DNA of 64,000 nucleotides, from the NCBI GenBank assembly GCA_040954595.2, contig CM082583.2, forward strand, positions 11,594,001 through 11,658,000. The letters run 5' to 3'. The translations under genes were made by a program, and so were the position numbers. Position 1 is the first letter of the stretch, and every line of letters starts with the position of its first letter. The notes beneath the pieces were generated by a model, which had not been told where the DNA came from, did no database searches, and saw only the letters and a program-made list of their open reading frames with translations. This document shows, in pieces, positions 1 to 12,755 of this stretch. Origin of the DNA: Balanoglossus misakiensis (Eukaryota; Hemichordata).

Positions 1-496
1 CACAGAATAAAGAGAATGTGATGTGATGCAGCACCGGGGGTGGAACTGATCCCGCCAAACTGAGACAAATCTTAAAACGCCATTAAATAAACACTTATGA
101 CGTTGCCCATGGCAACATATCTGAAATGTCGACATTCATCAATGTCGATTTCAGGGGGACTGCATCTTTTCACTCCTCAGAGGAATCAAAAGTGCATTAT
201 GTTGTTCATTCGAGTTAATGCTGGTTGGGTGGGTATTGCCTCGTATTTGTAATTGTATCATTTGTCACATCACCATGAATTTATTATTTACAGGAGTTCA
301 CAGCAGTTATCAAAATTGTTGGGTTTTTATGGCTTGTTTTCAAATATGCAATCTGGTACACACTTCCTTACACTTAGAGAGTGTGGCGACTACCACTAAT
401 GGAGTGTTTTGCCAAACAAAAGAAATATCTCCATATAACAATAACGTAATTGTTATGTAAATTAACAAACACAGAAGCATCAACAGTTTGTCTTAC
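1..496 (-). other. Intron of cyclin B (3' exons beyond the left edge)
   Basis: The last visible cyclin B exon ends at 497 with a GTAAGA donor read on the minus strand. I see no coding stretch on either strand below it that matches the rest of the C-terminal cyclin box, so this appears to be intron and the remaining 3' exons lie outside the window. Confidence 0.6.
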
Positions 497-2387
497 CCCT
501 CCTGCTTTTGAGTTTCTTCTCAGGAAGTGCAGGCATAAAGGCTTCCCTAGGCTGAAATCAATTGCCCTGAGCATGAGCATTTCCATGGCTCTGATCTGCG
601 CTTTGGTATAAGCATTGTCTGTGATGTAAACAAAGTCTCCAATCTCTGGTGCATACATCTCTTCGTATTTGGATGCCAGGAACATGGCGGTGACACCCAC
701 AAGTTGTAGTTTGTTTCGAGACACTTGTTGCACCTGCACACAAAAAAAGAAATTTCATCAAGTTTCTTACAAACATATATTTATATATATAAACAAGACT
801 TGGACCACGCTGTGTTCATTTCTTGTCAGTTCTCACCCTACACAGCACAGCTTTATAGACTTTCAAACATCCTGGGCAACAAATCTGGACTTCTCACCTG
901 CAAGAATCTATCCAGTATGGAGATTGTGAGGAAGAGAGTCTCTTGAAGGAGATGGAACCTAAGATGCACCTGGACCAGCCAGTCAATAAGGATAGACCGC
1001 ATCTTTGAAGTAATCTCTTGGTGTTCCATGTAGTCACCATTTACTTTGTATTCCCTCTGTGTGAAAAAATGAGCATTATTTCATATATAAGTTATAAATT
1101 GGTGAGCAATCAAAAGCAACATTTTTGTAAGGCTTACACAAAACTGCTAACATAAAAATAGTTAAGTTTCACTTCATGGTGATAAACTGGACTTTACCTC
1201 AAGATCTCTCATATACTTGTAAATGTCGTTGACATATTCACTAACAAGCTGTGGATTCTCATGGTCGGCCTTGTCGATGTCTTCAACATTCTGCAACTGC
1301 AGTTCCGAGAAAGCTTTCTCTGCTTCTGTGTCTTCTAAAATGGTGTTTCGACAGTCGAAGAGAGATGGTGCTGGCGATTTCACTTTCTGCAAAACAGATA
1401 AATGAAGTTCACATTTAGGCATCGTACTGTCAATAGTCATTCACTACAAAAGTCCCATTATTTTATCTCTCAAAAACTGCTACCTTACCTCTTGTCTTTT
1501 CTCTGTAATGCCTGCTCTGTGAGGTGCGAGTTCTGATATCGACTTCAGAGAAATATTGCGACCCTTGGCAAAAGTTGATTTGTTGATTTCCTGGCATGAA
1601 AAAAAAGTAAAAAATGTGGCATGAGACAAAACTTGTGTTGTCTTGGCTTTAAAATTTGCAACATACATGTACCGATGGTCATGGAGGTTGCTGAAAATTC
1701 ACAGCCCTTCCTTTTTTGTGTTGCACATTTCTACGCATTTCAAACCATTCAAGAAAGTAATGATTACTTGTGTGGATGTTTTCATCACCAATACACCTAC
1801 CTTCTTCCCTGCTAACTTGCCATCCCTTGCACTGATAACATTGCCAATAGTTCCAAGTGCAGGTCTGGAAGCAGTTTGTCCTTTGCCTTTGACTGCGACA
1901 ACGCCATTTTCTCTGTTGCTACCAAACCTCGTCGAATGAAGAATACTAGTCTGTTGGACAAAGGCACAGGAATCAAATTAACTGTAGCTTGATTCAACAT
2001 GTAAATAAGTGGAAATAAGAAATGAAGCCATTGAACACCGCTTGGTGCAATCCTACAAACGCATGGTCAGCGCGACGTCAACCGGAAGAGCATAGGACCA
2101 AGTCGATACGCGCGTTATAAATGAACAATTTTTCGACTCACGGGCCCGATGTGAAATTTACACACACGGTTATACAAAATATCAGAAATAAAGCTATCAA
2201 CAGTCTTCTTTGGCGTATAAAATGGTGACACGTCGAAGCGTGGGCCTACCACAGAAGCCCAAAGCATATTGTGAAAATATTCAAAATGGCCGTTAGTGCG
2301 TTACAAAACGTGTCATAAAAGCAGGTCGAATTTACTAGTTTCTTTCCTTTAACTTACCGAACTGCTTCTGGTAGCCCGAAAAGCCAT
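497..2387 (-). CDS. CCNB: B-type cyclin (mitotic cyclin B), 3' end missing
   Basis: Regulatory subunit of CDK1 driving G2/M. Six exons read on the minus strand: 2387-2358 (start MAFRATRSS), 1950-1801, 1590-1489, 1386-1198, 1056-898 and 733-497. All junctions are GT/AG and in phase 0, giving 289 residues before the left edge. The destruction box RPALGTIGN falls at residues 39-47. The first cyclin fold begins near residue 158 and contains [23 protein letters not shown] and then [17 protein letters not shown] at about 221-236, the hallmark of cyclins A and [14 protein letters not shown] and [12 protein letters not shown] follow. The sequence resembles vertebrate cyclin B1/B2 rather than B3. The second half of the C-terminal cyclin box is off the left edge, so this is a window truncation and not a pseudogene. 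The family assignment is very secure; the exact paralogue is not. Confidence 0.95.
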
Positions 2388-3512
2388 GGTTAGTCAATAT
2401 TAGAAGTCAATGGCTCAATATATAGCATGAAAATTTACAATATCGTAAGCTGTTCGCTGCGTAGCGTCACTCAGTGTTAGTACTCTCGGAATGAGATAGA
2501 ACGCACTTTGAAATTGCGCTCTTTTGTACTGATTGGTCCGTCTTATTTATCAACATCTACTCTGATTGGTGTAGATACGAATCACATGATATAGTTGGGT
2601 GAAACCATTGTCAGTCGAAGTAGGGGGTTACAGAGGCATTTAAGGGGGGGGGGAACAATAACCGTAAAAAGTCATTGAGAAATTTTGTTCAATATCTTTG
2701 TATAGTTTTATTCATTTGAGGTTTGAGGAAATATATCAAGATTAATTGTATGATTATACAGATTATACAATGATCGACCAAGACACTCATAAAAAGACAC
2801 AAGAAAACCAAACAGGTACATGTAACGAACGGTTTACTATGACTGTAGACTTTATTTTCGCTATTAAGAAGTCGCCTGCGACTCACAGGCGAAATTGGTA
2901 AGCTATATCTAAACCTCGTTCAAGACCATGAACATCCTAAAAGTCAATTGTAGCCCTTTTACTTGTATTCTTTCTGTCGCGGGTAAACACGTGACAACTT
3001 TGCATGCTGGGTTCCTTCGCCCGAGCCACTGTATTGCACTTGCGCACTGGCGGACCGTAGTGCCACAAATCGGCGAAAAAAAAACACACGAGTGGTTGCG
3101 ATAAGCAGACCTGAACTAAACACAAAAGTAAATATATGTAAAACAACCTTAGTATAAGGAAGAACTAACTCGTCTAGGAAACAAAACGAAATTACAGTAG
3201 ATCTAGATAGTCATGTACGATATGACAAATGCAGATGAATAAAGTGTGACATTTTAATCATAGCTATGAAAAAAATCGGAACAAGTCGTCACAATTGTCA
3301 AACAAGCTTTTTCAAGTTATTTTGTGTCAACTGTACAGAATAAAATTGTTTTATGTTATGTTATGTTATGTTTAAAACAAAATAAATACTACTGAACTGA
3401 CATACATGTTATCCCCCAGAACTTTTTCTAGTGCGAATATTACTAGAAAACACTGCGGTAAAATATGGTCATGTTCTTAACTTCTTTCCATTCATCATTT
3501 TTACAGAAGATT
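2388..3512. other. Intergenic region between cyclin B and alkaline phosphatase 1
   Basis: Apart from the cyclin B promoter I see no gene here. It holds a short poly-G tract near 2644-2653 and a small TTATG tandem repeat around 3352-3371. The low-coordinate end presumably contains the 3' UTR of the minus-strand phosphatase. Its poly(A) signal is not certain. Confidence 0.5.
2507..2569 (-). promoter_or_regulatory. Cyclin B promoter: two CCAAT boxes and a CHR-like hexamer
   Basis: Read on the gene (minus) strand, two CCAATCAG boxes (plus-strand ATTGG at 2565-2569 and 2532-2536) lie 33 bp apart. A plus-strand TTTGAA at 2507-2512 sits 19 bp further towards the gene. Vertebrate G2/M promoters such as cyclin B2 and CDC25C use NF-Y CCAAT boxes spaced about 31-33 bp upstream of a TTTGAA-type CHR. 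Here the hexamer is in reverse orientation relative to the gene, which is the weak point. The start codon is 120 bp downstream of the hexamer. Confidence 0.55.
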
Positions 3513-6500
3513 TCACTGAAGTTTATTAAACACTACGCAAACCAATGTCATCATCAGAAATCCCAGAGGACTGGCGACTTTCCCGGTTGCTGAAAAAAGA
3601 AAGAGACGAAAATTTAGTTTCTCTTGTCGTGGGCGTTTCTACATGTAAGCATCACAAACTACATACTGAGAATAACGCAAGACAAGCTAAAATGGCGGGC
3701 GAATAGTCAATGATGAATTGCAATGCACAAAACAGACAACATGTGTGATAATACTGGTCGGCGATTGACCACAAAACACAGTGGGTAAATAATCGATTCA
3801 TTTGCAATTTGTGTAGTTGTTTGATCCGAAGTGTAAGCTTACAGGCAATGGTTTCTAGTTCATGTAGTCGTTACCATGGGATGCAAGCAGTTGTAAGCAA
3901 ATCACCATGGTGACGTGTAATCCAACTCACCCGCTGATACGGAGGTTGGAAGGGTTGTGGGAACCTGCGTGCAGCGTTCTTCGTATTCACCGAGACAGGC
4001 GGCATATTTGATGACGTGGGCGATGTAGTTCTGTTCGTGGACATTTTGAAATAAGTGAGAGTATGGTCCATCGGCGTGCACGGACACGTCCTCTCCACCA
4101 TGTGTCTCCATCTCCAGGGGGACCAGTGAGTCTTGTACGTAATCGGCTGCTTCTATTATTAAACGAAACAGTATAATAAAAAAAATGAGAGCCCGAATCT
4201 TGGGTACGCATGTATCCATGTACAAATGTATTCTGTATGATACTCTAGAATACACATACTATACTGTAAATGTATCACACTATTTAATTTGCCCGTTGTC
4301 AATGACTGCCCAAGATAGGCGGGCCTACGTACCTGTGTCAACATCGGTCAAGTTAGGCCGGTTTCCTGTGTGGTTGAAACTATCACGGACGGCGTGACCA
4401 GTCGGACCGTTTGCATAGCTGAGAGTGGTAAAGGGAAGTCCATCCTCACCAATATCGCCGGTTTTACCTGAAGAAATTGAAGCAAGACGTCACAAAGTCA
4501 GTACACCTCCATGTTTTTAAGCACCTTCTCTGTTTCTAATCGTTCTAATACATATTCGACCACATAATAGAAGTGGTAATGAAGACGAATGCCCGTTTTT
4601 CGTGAGAGAGTACAGCGCCAGCAGCGTGAGAAAGGGGGTAGGGACTAGAACAGGATCCATTGCCGAGAAGTTGAGAACCCACAAAAGTTATAGCTACTCC
4701 TCACCTAAAATCGGGTTTCCTCTTTTCGGATAACCGCTTATTGTATTCACGTGACTGTGATCAGCTGTGACGATCAGCAGAGTTTCTTCGGCGACCGTTT
4801 CCGTCATATTGATAGCCTTCCCGACGGCCTCGTCGAACGCGACTAGGTCATTGAGGGCGCCATAAGCCCAATTGAAGTGATGCCCGTGGTCGATTCTGCC
4901 ACCTGTTGCAAAAAAAGTCACGGGGATTGAGTAAAATAATCATAAAATGACAAATAACACAAATATACAGAATAAAGCAAGCGAAGATCAGAAAACTACA
5001 GCCAAATTCTTTTGAATTGCGTGTATGTACACGTATATGTGTGTATGGATGTTACATTTTAACCCAATTTTCAAGAAAAGTCTCTCTCTCTCACATATAC
5101 ACTCACATTAACATTTCTTACCTTCAATAAATAAAAAGAACCCATTAACGTTTTTACTCAGTATCTGTATCGCTTTTTCTGTCATCTCTGCAATGCTGGG
5201 CTCCCCGGCAGTATCGTCGGCCCTGTTGGCTTCGTACTGCATGTGAGTATATTCGAAGAGACCTGGACACGTGAATAAACAGATCACTTTAAAGTACAAC
5301 TGAACATCCTCGACGTATATTCTAGTCATTTTTATGAAGATTCAAAATGATTGACATTTATACATAAAGACGTAGACGTTGTTTCATTGTGCATTGCATT
5401 TTCAAGTCCTTCATATCGTCAAATCATTGGAAATATAGTGCAGATAGTTTACGAGCAGTTGCTGTTGACCGACATCTCTTACCGAAGAGATAATCGGTGT
5501 TTGCTGGATCGATGGCGTCAAACTCGGTTTTATTCCACACATAATGTCCATTTGTCCCATCGGGAACGTTATTTTGCCATTCACTTATCAGGTCTCGTCC
5601 ATCTTCGCGACGCCCCATCTCATTGGTCTCAGGGTCAGGCATTGTGTTCGGTAAAAATGACCTCCGACCTCCACCTAATAAGACCTGTATTTGACGTAAA
5701 GAATTTTATAGTATAAATGAACAATAACGGAGGGTACTAGTATTTTAGTCCGTTGTACTTCATCATCAGTACAGAGGTATCGATATTTGATTGATTTTTA
5801 GTGAATGGCTGATTTGTTAGTGATGGGTTAACATCTGCTCGGACATCAAAAATGCATATTTCAACTCGACAGACAAAACTGACCTGAAAGTCCGCGGCCC
5901 TTTCAATCAACTGGGCAGCTATGTCCACACAGTCGTCTTCGGCAACGGCTTCCCAGTCTCGCTCAGCACTGTGGGCGTATACCGCTGACGGTGAGGCGTG
6001 TGACATCCTGGCCGTAGTTACTATGCCTGCAGCTTTACCTGGTTCAGAGAGAGGGGGCATATTCAGCGACGATGAAGTTGTATTCACATATCGTCCGACC
6101 ACAATGTCTAAAATGAACATAGCTTGGCTATGGCAAAGATGGTATTTGCTCGCAATTAGCCATACAGGTGGATCATAAAAGCCTTTTGTTTACTTGGAAA
6201 TACTGGTATTTTGTCTTGCGTCTGTTGCTTGTTATTCATGCATACAGCAGCGCCGTTGCGTTTGAAACTGAAGAGTGGAGTGGGATGTACTGCCGCCATA
6301 CCTTGAAGGATCGCGTGGTCAAACACTGAGTAGACTTCTGCCGTCTTGCCGGAGCTACAGTTGCCCCTTACTGCACTGGTGTCCACGCCAACCGTTCCAT
6401 AATTTGCTTTGACCCCACTGAAGATGGCGGTGGCAGTGGCAGACGAGTCTGGTACCTGATAGTCCGCTGGGTATGTCTGAAAAAGAACATTACACGCAAA

Positions 6501-8765
6501 TGTTCATTGTCGCAGTTTTTGTTGTCAGATGCCCCATATATGGGCATATTTAGATTAGATGTGACTGTATTCCTTTATTTGTCCTGCGTCATGAGAACCC
6601 CCCCCCCTATTTAAATTGCCTAGCCACGCGAATTCTCGCAGCATCTCGTGGAGTTCGGGATATGGTCTATTAATGTTGAGAACTCGATATATGAAACCGA
6701 ACGGCGGATTTGAGCAGAGTGCACTGTACCAACCTTTATTAGAGCAGTGCGCGGTAACGATTCGAAATTCAGCGAAGTCTCCTCGCCCGATTTGCCGTCA
6801 AGTTGACCCTTGTAGATCCTTCCTGACGTTATGGTAGGAAGCCCCATGCCGTCGCCAAGGAGAACGATCACATTCTTTGCGGTGTTGGTATTCAAGGTTT
6901 CCAGCTTTAGCGTCCTCTCCAGTTCTTCCCTCGCCCATCGATTCCAATCCTCTGCAGCTGGAAGCCAGAGTAACTCTCCGTTATTAAGGATACATGTACA
7001 TGTAGTGTATTCCTAACAGCATATATTCAGTCAAGATTGGACAGTGCATGTCCCTTAAAACCCCGGCAACCCCAACTTTAGACTATTTTCTCAGCTTTGT
7101 TGGTACATGTATAACAATTGTGGTTTCTTTTCTACTCAGTAAAACAGAAAGCTTAATTGATCAGTTTTTGGTTTATCCACACACGTCCCTCTTTTAATAG
7201 GCATCATTATTGTTGAAGACTGTATTCTGTCCGGACATGAATTCATTTATCAACAATAACAATGTCCATAAGTCATGTACAGGTTTTGTAGTGGTGAAGG
7301 ACAGTCCCTCTATTACTGTCATGTATTGGAGGAACTCCAGGTAAAGTGAACTGTGGCCTTTACACACGTTCCTGCAACATAATCTTCGTGAATTCATCTC
7401 AAACCTTTGTTTATCGCCACGGCAACAGACGGTGTAGTTTTCTATGTATTTAACGCATGACTTATTTTGTTCTGATAAACGGTAAATAAATGAGACGTCG
7501 ACAATGGTGTCACTTCAAGGTTTACCGGGCATCCGGGATCGCCGACAAAGATCCGGTTCACACCGAAATCAATCGCCGATATTATAACAATAGACCCCGG
7601 AACTCCAGGGTCTATGTTATAACAGCATGACACAACTAAAGAAGTTAGGTAATACTAAATGATCCTGACTTGGATTTCGAATTTGAATGACCATGTGGTG
7701 TCGCACTTTTTTTCGCGTGTGCCATCACTGAAAATCTGTGATTGGCTGTGTTTCAATACTTCTATGGTGATGGTGGTTAAAACTATATGTACGTGATCGG
7801 TGCTTGCGGGCTTCACTTGTTTGTATACCTATACATGTACCCTGAATTTCCTTGCAGATCGCATACACAACTCCATCTCAGTGACGAATGCGCATATAAA
7901 TCGCGGATTAAGTCGAGCATACACAAGATCATGCAGCAAAAAGGTAAATCTTAGGAGCTTTAGAGTATTTGAAAATTTTAGTCTGTCCTGCTTATGACAT
8001 TTCTTCGTGCGTTTTGGGCGGCGTTCGTGCGACACGTGCGAGTTTGCTGGAAAAAACACTCGACTTATCAGTTGAATTCAATTAATTGTTAACATCTGAA
8101 CTGGTGACTCTAAAAAGTCTGACCACATAGAATTATTTATCTTGCCACTGGCAGATAAAGTTGTTTTTCTGAGGAAAGAAAAAACGATGATGATGACGAC
8201 ATCGACTCATGCACGGATATAGCATGTAAGGTCGCGAAATCATCCAGGCTGGGCTTGACTTGTGCGTTCGCAGCAATGTCTTTAAATTTCAGGATAGTAA
8301 AAGATTGTTTTCATTTGCATTGGCGATTCAAAGTTTTGATGAGTTCGTGGTGATATTTCAACCAAATGAGCCAAATGTGCTGCTTGTCTACAGGTATCGC
8401 TCTTGGGCTGAAACTTACATGTCGACCTAAAAAACTACTTTCAACGTTTGTTTAAAAAAAGACCCCTGGTTATATTTATCAGCTGCAAGAAACTACCCTA
8501 ATATTGCCGGGATATACATGCATTAAAATGATCTTCTGATATATAGTCCACTCCCGTGCCGTGGTGGAGACAAGACTTCGCCAACAGAGCCATCAACGCA
8601 GTAAGATAATATTCAGCGTGGACGCACACTTTTCAGAATATGTACTGATCCCCTTTTAATTTTATTGCACACGCTCACCAAGGACTTACCTTGCGAAAAC
8701 ACAGGACTCAGAAAATCGAAAAGTAAGGTTGCGACAAGGCAGCACACAAACCACGCTCTGGCCAT
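3513..8765 (-). CDS. ALPL: Alkaline phosphatase, GPI-anchored, secreted (paralogue 1)
   Basis: Zinc/magnesium phosphomonoesterase of the TNAP/intestinal family. Ten exons on the minus strand: 8765-8690, 6957-6734, 6476-6302, 6038-5884, 5684-5483, 5262-5122, 4902-4705, 4467-4333, 4152-3931 and 3589-3513, coding for 534 residues. A signal peptide ([15 protein letters not shown]) occupies exon 1. The metal-binding LLGDGMG is in exon 2 and the nucleophile is Ser111 in [10 protein letters not shown]. The [10 protein letters not shown] segment carries the catalytic His/Ser pair, and [12 protein letters not shown] (about 321-333), TADHSHVN and [14 protein letters not shown] provide the Zn/Mg ligands. 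The last exon is a hydrophobic tail ([17 protein letters not shown]) typical of GPI-anchor addition. Exons 1-4, 6 and 8 have exactly the same lengths as in the plus-strand paralogue at 19-23 kb. All key ligands are retained, so it should be active; DSSA replaces the DSAG of the paralogue and TNAP. The gene symbol denotes family only. Confidence 0.93.
7582..7622. repeat. Inverted repeat (41-bp palindrome) in intron 1 of alkaline phosphatase 1
   Basis: Arms of about 15-17 bp (TTATAACAATAGACCC and GGGTCTATGTTATAA, one unpaired base) flank an 11-bp loop. This could be the tip of a small foldback or MITE-type element. The rest of the 1.7-kb intron (6958-8689) shows no coding potential I can support. 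Confidence 0.45.
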
Positions 8766-8860
8766 CTTGGACGATCGAAAAGTTATAGAGCAACGTGTTT
8801 CAGAGGTTTTGCCTGAATGTCACCGGTGGTTGTTTGGGCTCGGTGCCATCCCCATCATTC

Positions 8861-8869
8861 TTTTATATA
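8861..8869 (-). promoter_or_regulatory. TATA box of alkaline phosphatase 1
   Basis: On the minus strand TATATAAAA lies 96-104 bp upstream of the start codon at 8765. A transcription start near 8830-8840 would leave a short 5' UTR with no intron. Confidence 0.6.
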
Positions 8870-9073
8870 ATAGGTGTACCGCGCACGATGATGTCATTCG
8901 GGAAGGGGGTTTAAATACCCGGATTTTGTTGATAGTTATAAATAATTGCTCATTTAAACTGTCTTGTTGTAAATGTGTGTCCGGGTTAACACACTTCTTT
9001 CTTCACAAGTCTTAGATCATGCTTAGATCTTGGGGGAAACCCCCTAACAAAAATTTCATGACAACATGCTGAG

Positions 9074-9100
9074 GTGTGTTTGTGTGTGTGTGTGTGTGTT
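9074..9100. repeat. (GT)n microsatellite
   Basis: Interrupted run of TG dinucleotides about 27 bp long. Confidence 0.85.
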
Positions 9101-9444
9101 TATGTGTTACCACAATCTACAAATTAAACAAGAGGTTTCTTGTAAAATTTGCCATCCGATTACCTGGTATTCATAGTAGGACACCAGTTGTGGTATGCAT
9201 AAACCTGTCATAGTGCTTTCGGTTTTATCACATGAGTCAAACTTTGCCGGTCGTAGCTCTCAGCGAAGAAACACAACAATTGTAACAGAAAGCAGACAAA
9301 TTAGACAGTGAACTTGATCTGGCGTTACAACTTCTTGGTGAGTTTATCATTAACAAATGTGATTTCTGAGATAACGGGTCACTGTACATGTATATTGTCG
9401 CTTAGGATCGTGTGGAAGCTTGTATATGTTGATTTTTGCCGTCT

Positions 9445-9654
9445 ATGGTGTACTTGTGTTTGTCCTTGACATTGTTGCTCTGCACTGTTGCTTTGTTTTG
9501 GTTGTATGGGATGTTACCTAGGCAACTGAGTCACTCCACGACTACACAGATTGACAACGCAAATCTGTTAAGCCGGCCTTTAGTAAACCTCAACCTGACC
9601 AATAACGAGATAGCACGCTTGCAGCCTTGGTGGAGAATCCGGGTCAAAAATTAA
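9445..9654 (+). CDS. Doubtful small ORF with an N-terminal hydrophobic segment
   Basis: A 69-codon frame opens with MVYLCLSLTLLLCTVALFW, which looks like a signal anchor, followed by a short polar tail ending in RIRVKN. I recognise no family, no splice partner is evident and the frame could be chance. A type II membrane protein's first exon is conceivable, but the stop codon follows without a good donor. Confidence 0.15.
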   Translation: MVYLCLSLTLLLCTVALFWLYGMLPRQLSHSTTTQIDNANLLSRPLVNLNLTNNEIARLQPWWRIRVKN

Positions 9655-12301
9655 AATTACAAAAACATTGCGTCACGGAAGTCAACAGACTAACCTGGAT
9701 AAAATCCAACAGGTTATTCTGGTCACTCCACATCCGTGTTTGGACAGAATGTCTGAGGCCTAGGGTTTAAATCATACTCCAGCAGATCAATCATAACATG
9801 TAGTGAATTATTAATACGGCTCTATATGTCCGTCTCAGAACCAAAACTTCGTCGGTATAGGAGAGTTGGCTCTAACCGAAGAATAAACGACAATGAAAGA
9901 CAAACGTACGCTACGCTTTCGATAATGGAATAGGTGGTGATTGGACTTGACAATTCCAGCAGATGGCAAAATCGTTTCTGGGGTCCGGAAGTCCCTAAAA
10001 ACCCCTTTTTGTCCACATTCCGTTATCATGCTAACAAACCCCTCTGTTTGGCATTTGCCAAACACGCAGATGCAGACAAGGGGACAATGCAGATGAAGTT
10101 TACAGAACAATGAAGGAATTTTGGGCGTTTTGATCGGCAGTATCGGATGTCATTAACGAGGAACGTTATCTATCCAAATATATTGTATAAATTACATGTT
10201 TAAATTAATGTTTTGGGCACGCAATGAGATACCGGGTTCTGTGTTCCGTAAACCTGCGAATGACACGCCTTTGCAATGAGGCTTGTAAGACAGGAAATTT
10301 CACAAAAACAAAATATGTATTTCGAGATATCCGCCAAGTACGTCCGTGTGCGAGTGCTTCATCTGATGAAATATTTGGACACGCACTCAGCATATCCGGT
10401 TGTAAATGAATTTTGAGTAATGGCCATCTATCAATTAATCAAACAAAATGACATTTTTATCTCTACACCTCTCAACCCCGCCACACCACACCTTAAAATG
10501 GAAACGGAGGGGGGGGGGGGAAGTTCGTCAGGATTCTTATTTCTGCCTCTCATCAGACGCCCATCCTGTCGTCCACCCACCCACTGGTCTTCACTCATCA
10601 CCTGATCCAATCAACCTCACATGATGCCAGTACTAACTGCTTCTCACCTGAGACACCCCGGTTGATCATACAGTGGTCAGCGCGTACACTTCTGTTTCGT
10701 TTTCCTTATCACTAATTTGATTTGATTTATCAAAAAAAAAAACATTCATTACTGTGTCGCATACCATTACATTGGTCGGGTTCTCATTATGATAAATGTG
10801 TTTCTTTGCCGGGAACACAAACACGCTCATTTAAATGCCACTTGCTCCAATGTCGGACGTTAATTTTCACACAAAAAGACGGTTCATATCCAACCGCCTC
10901 CAACATTTATCAAGCTCAAACGTCTAATCAGTTTGTTCGGGTCTTTCCGTGGTTGCAATTAAGTGTATAAACCAAACAGATCCACTAGCACGTTCAATGC
11001 TCTGTGTGCAATCTTGCACACATACTCGGCAAGAGAGTCACACTACAAAACATACAAAGTATGACGGGTTATAGTGTTCCTTTTCTCTAGAGTTACTTCC
11101 TTCAAGTCGGTTATACCCCCACCAATAGACTCCCTGCAGCAAAACGGATCACGCGATTGAACAAGCTTCCAGAAGTAGTACATGCAGTACAAATAAGACG
11201 ATAGCATCTGCGGTTTCCACGTATCGATCGTACCCATTTGCGTTCTTGGAATTCGCTTTTTTTAGAACCTTACCACTCTGAGGCAAACTCTCCTTTTCAA
11301 TTTGTGGTGTGCGTAATATTTCCTTATTAGGAGAGGGCGCTTGAAAAGACCCGGTCTTCTAGGAGGATAGTAATGCTGGTCAAGCAGTTGTAACGACACC
11401 TATTCAGGTCACCGTTATCTACAAGGTATCACGACGCGCGCGGGCATAAATTTCTACCAAAGATAGAAACAACTATACTTTAGCTATGGTCGTGCAAACA
11501 GAGACAGCAAGAAGGTGCGACCACGAATTAATGATTGTTGGAAGTTAGAAATAGTCTGCGAAAGGCTGAAATTCCCGAGGAAGAGGCAAAACCATGCGGG
11601 CCAAAAACATAGTTGGCATTGGCTTCTACGGGACAGGCGGCGGGAAATCGGATACGGATAACATTGAATTTCTCCCCCGTCAGATCCTGGAGTCAAAATG
11701 ATACCTTATAAGGCATAGCGATCTTGACAGACTATATGCTAGCTGCCACGCGGTATACTAAAACATGGTAATGACTATGAGTGATTGCGCGTCACTTATA
11801 GAGGGTGCCGGGTCGGGGTGATTCACGCTTGGTGTTCGTGATCGTTGCGGTCACTGCCACTCTCCATGCAGAGTTCGCCTCGTGCATTGCATTGTATCCT
11901 TGTTCTATCACCTTCTACAGAGTTTTGTCTTGCACTTTACTTTACTCCAAAGCAGAAAAGTTTAAAATAACGCCACCAACGGCGGGTATAGCAAATACCA
12001 CTTTCGAAATCGGACATACATATGCGGACGTTTGTGGAGTTTTTAAGGCCCCACCAACAATATTTTGAACTAAAGACTGTCGGACGTGAGAGAAAATGGC
12101 TAAGCAAAAAGTCATTCGAGGAATTTGGACAGCTGATTTCTCTCGTGTGCGCCAGACTGTGTGCCGTTGACGGTTATTTAACAAAATATGTATTGTGTTT
12201 CATAATTTTTCCTTTCCTGACTAAGAAAATTACTCAAGATTGCCGCACACTCCGGAGAAAATAGCTTAGAAGAAGTCCCTAATAAATGACTTTCTGTTCA
12301 G

Positions 12302-12330
12302 CCACAGTCTCTCAATCGGAGGGACTGTGG
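12302..12330. repeat. Short stem-loop
   Basis: CCACAGTCTCTC and GAGGGACTGTGG pair over 12 bp with one mismatch around a five-base loop. It lies 170 bp upstream of the TATA box of the NRF-6-like gene. Its function is unknown. Confidence 0.4.
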
Positions 12331-12502
12331 GCTCACCTAATTTTACTCGTTTGCGGCAGCATTTCAACCTAGCGGGCACAGAGCTTTCCGCGTGACACTG
12401 ACCAAATATAGGTCAACGTCAACCTGACCCAGTGGCGTCTACTTGGGTGATTCCAATTTGATTGATTCAGGGGACACTGTCAGTGAACACAACGTACTCC
12501 TG

Positions 12503-12510
12503 TATAAAAG
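12503..12510 (+). promoter_or_regulatory. Candidate TATA box of the NRF-6-like gene
   Basis: TATAAAAG lies about 250 bp upstream of the start codon at 12756, with no better TATA sequence in between. A start site near 12535 would give a 5' UTR of about 220 bases. Confidence 0.45.
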
Positions 12511-12755
12511 ATCCACAAACAAAACAATCAAATATCACAATGTATACAGATATTCGACTTTTATACCCTCAGTAATACGTACAGTATGAAATATTTGCAA
12601 AGTCACATTGTTAATTTTCAACAGCGGCACCAACCTCCCTAATGTTAATGGTTGAATTGTTGATAAAAGAAAGGGCGGCGTTTGGGTGACTCGTTTGACA
12701 CTGACTTACTATAAAGTGGGGCTGGGGACAGCTACGTCTAAAGTTTCCGCTAGAA

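Larger units (their letters stand above)
8766..12502. other. Intergenic region, 3.7 kb
   Basis: Between the divergent phosphatase 1 and the NRF-6-like gene I see no supported gene. It contains the TATA box of phosphatase 1, a GT microsatellite, a G-run at about 10508-10520, one doubtful small reading frame and a stem-loop near its right end. Confidence 0.5.

Noticed and set aside
3547-3706. Short plus-strand frame beginning [10 protein letters not shown]
   Set aside because: It overlaps the last exon of the minus-strand phosphatase, whose GPI tail, splice phase and stop are convincing.
8665-9015. 116-codon plus-strand frame
   Set aside because: Lies antisense to phosphatase exon 1 and its promoter; no recognisable protein features.
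11805-12264. Overlapping small frames upstream of the NRF-6-like gene
   Set aside because: No signal, domain or splice support; composition looks noncoding.
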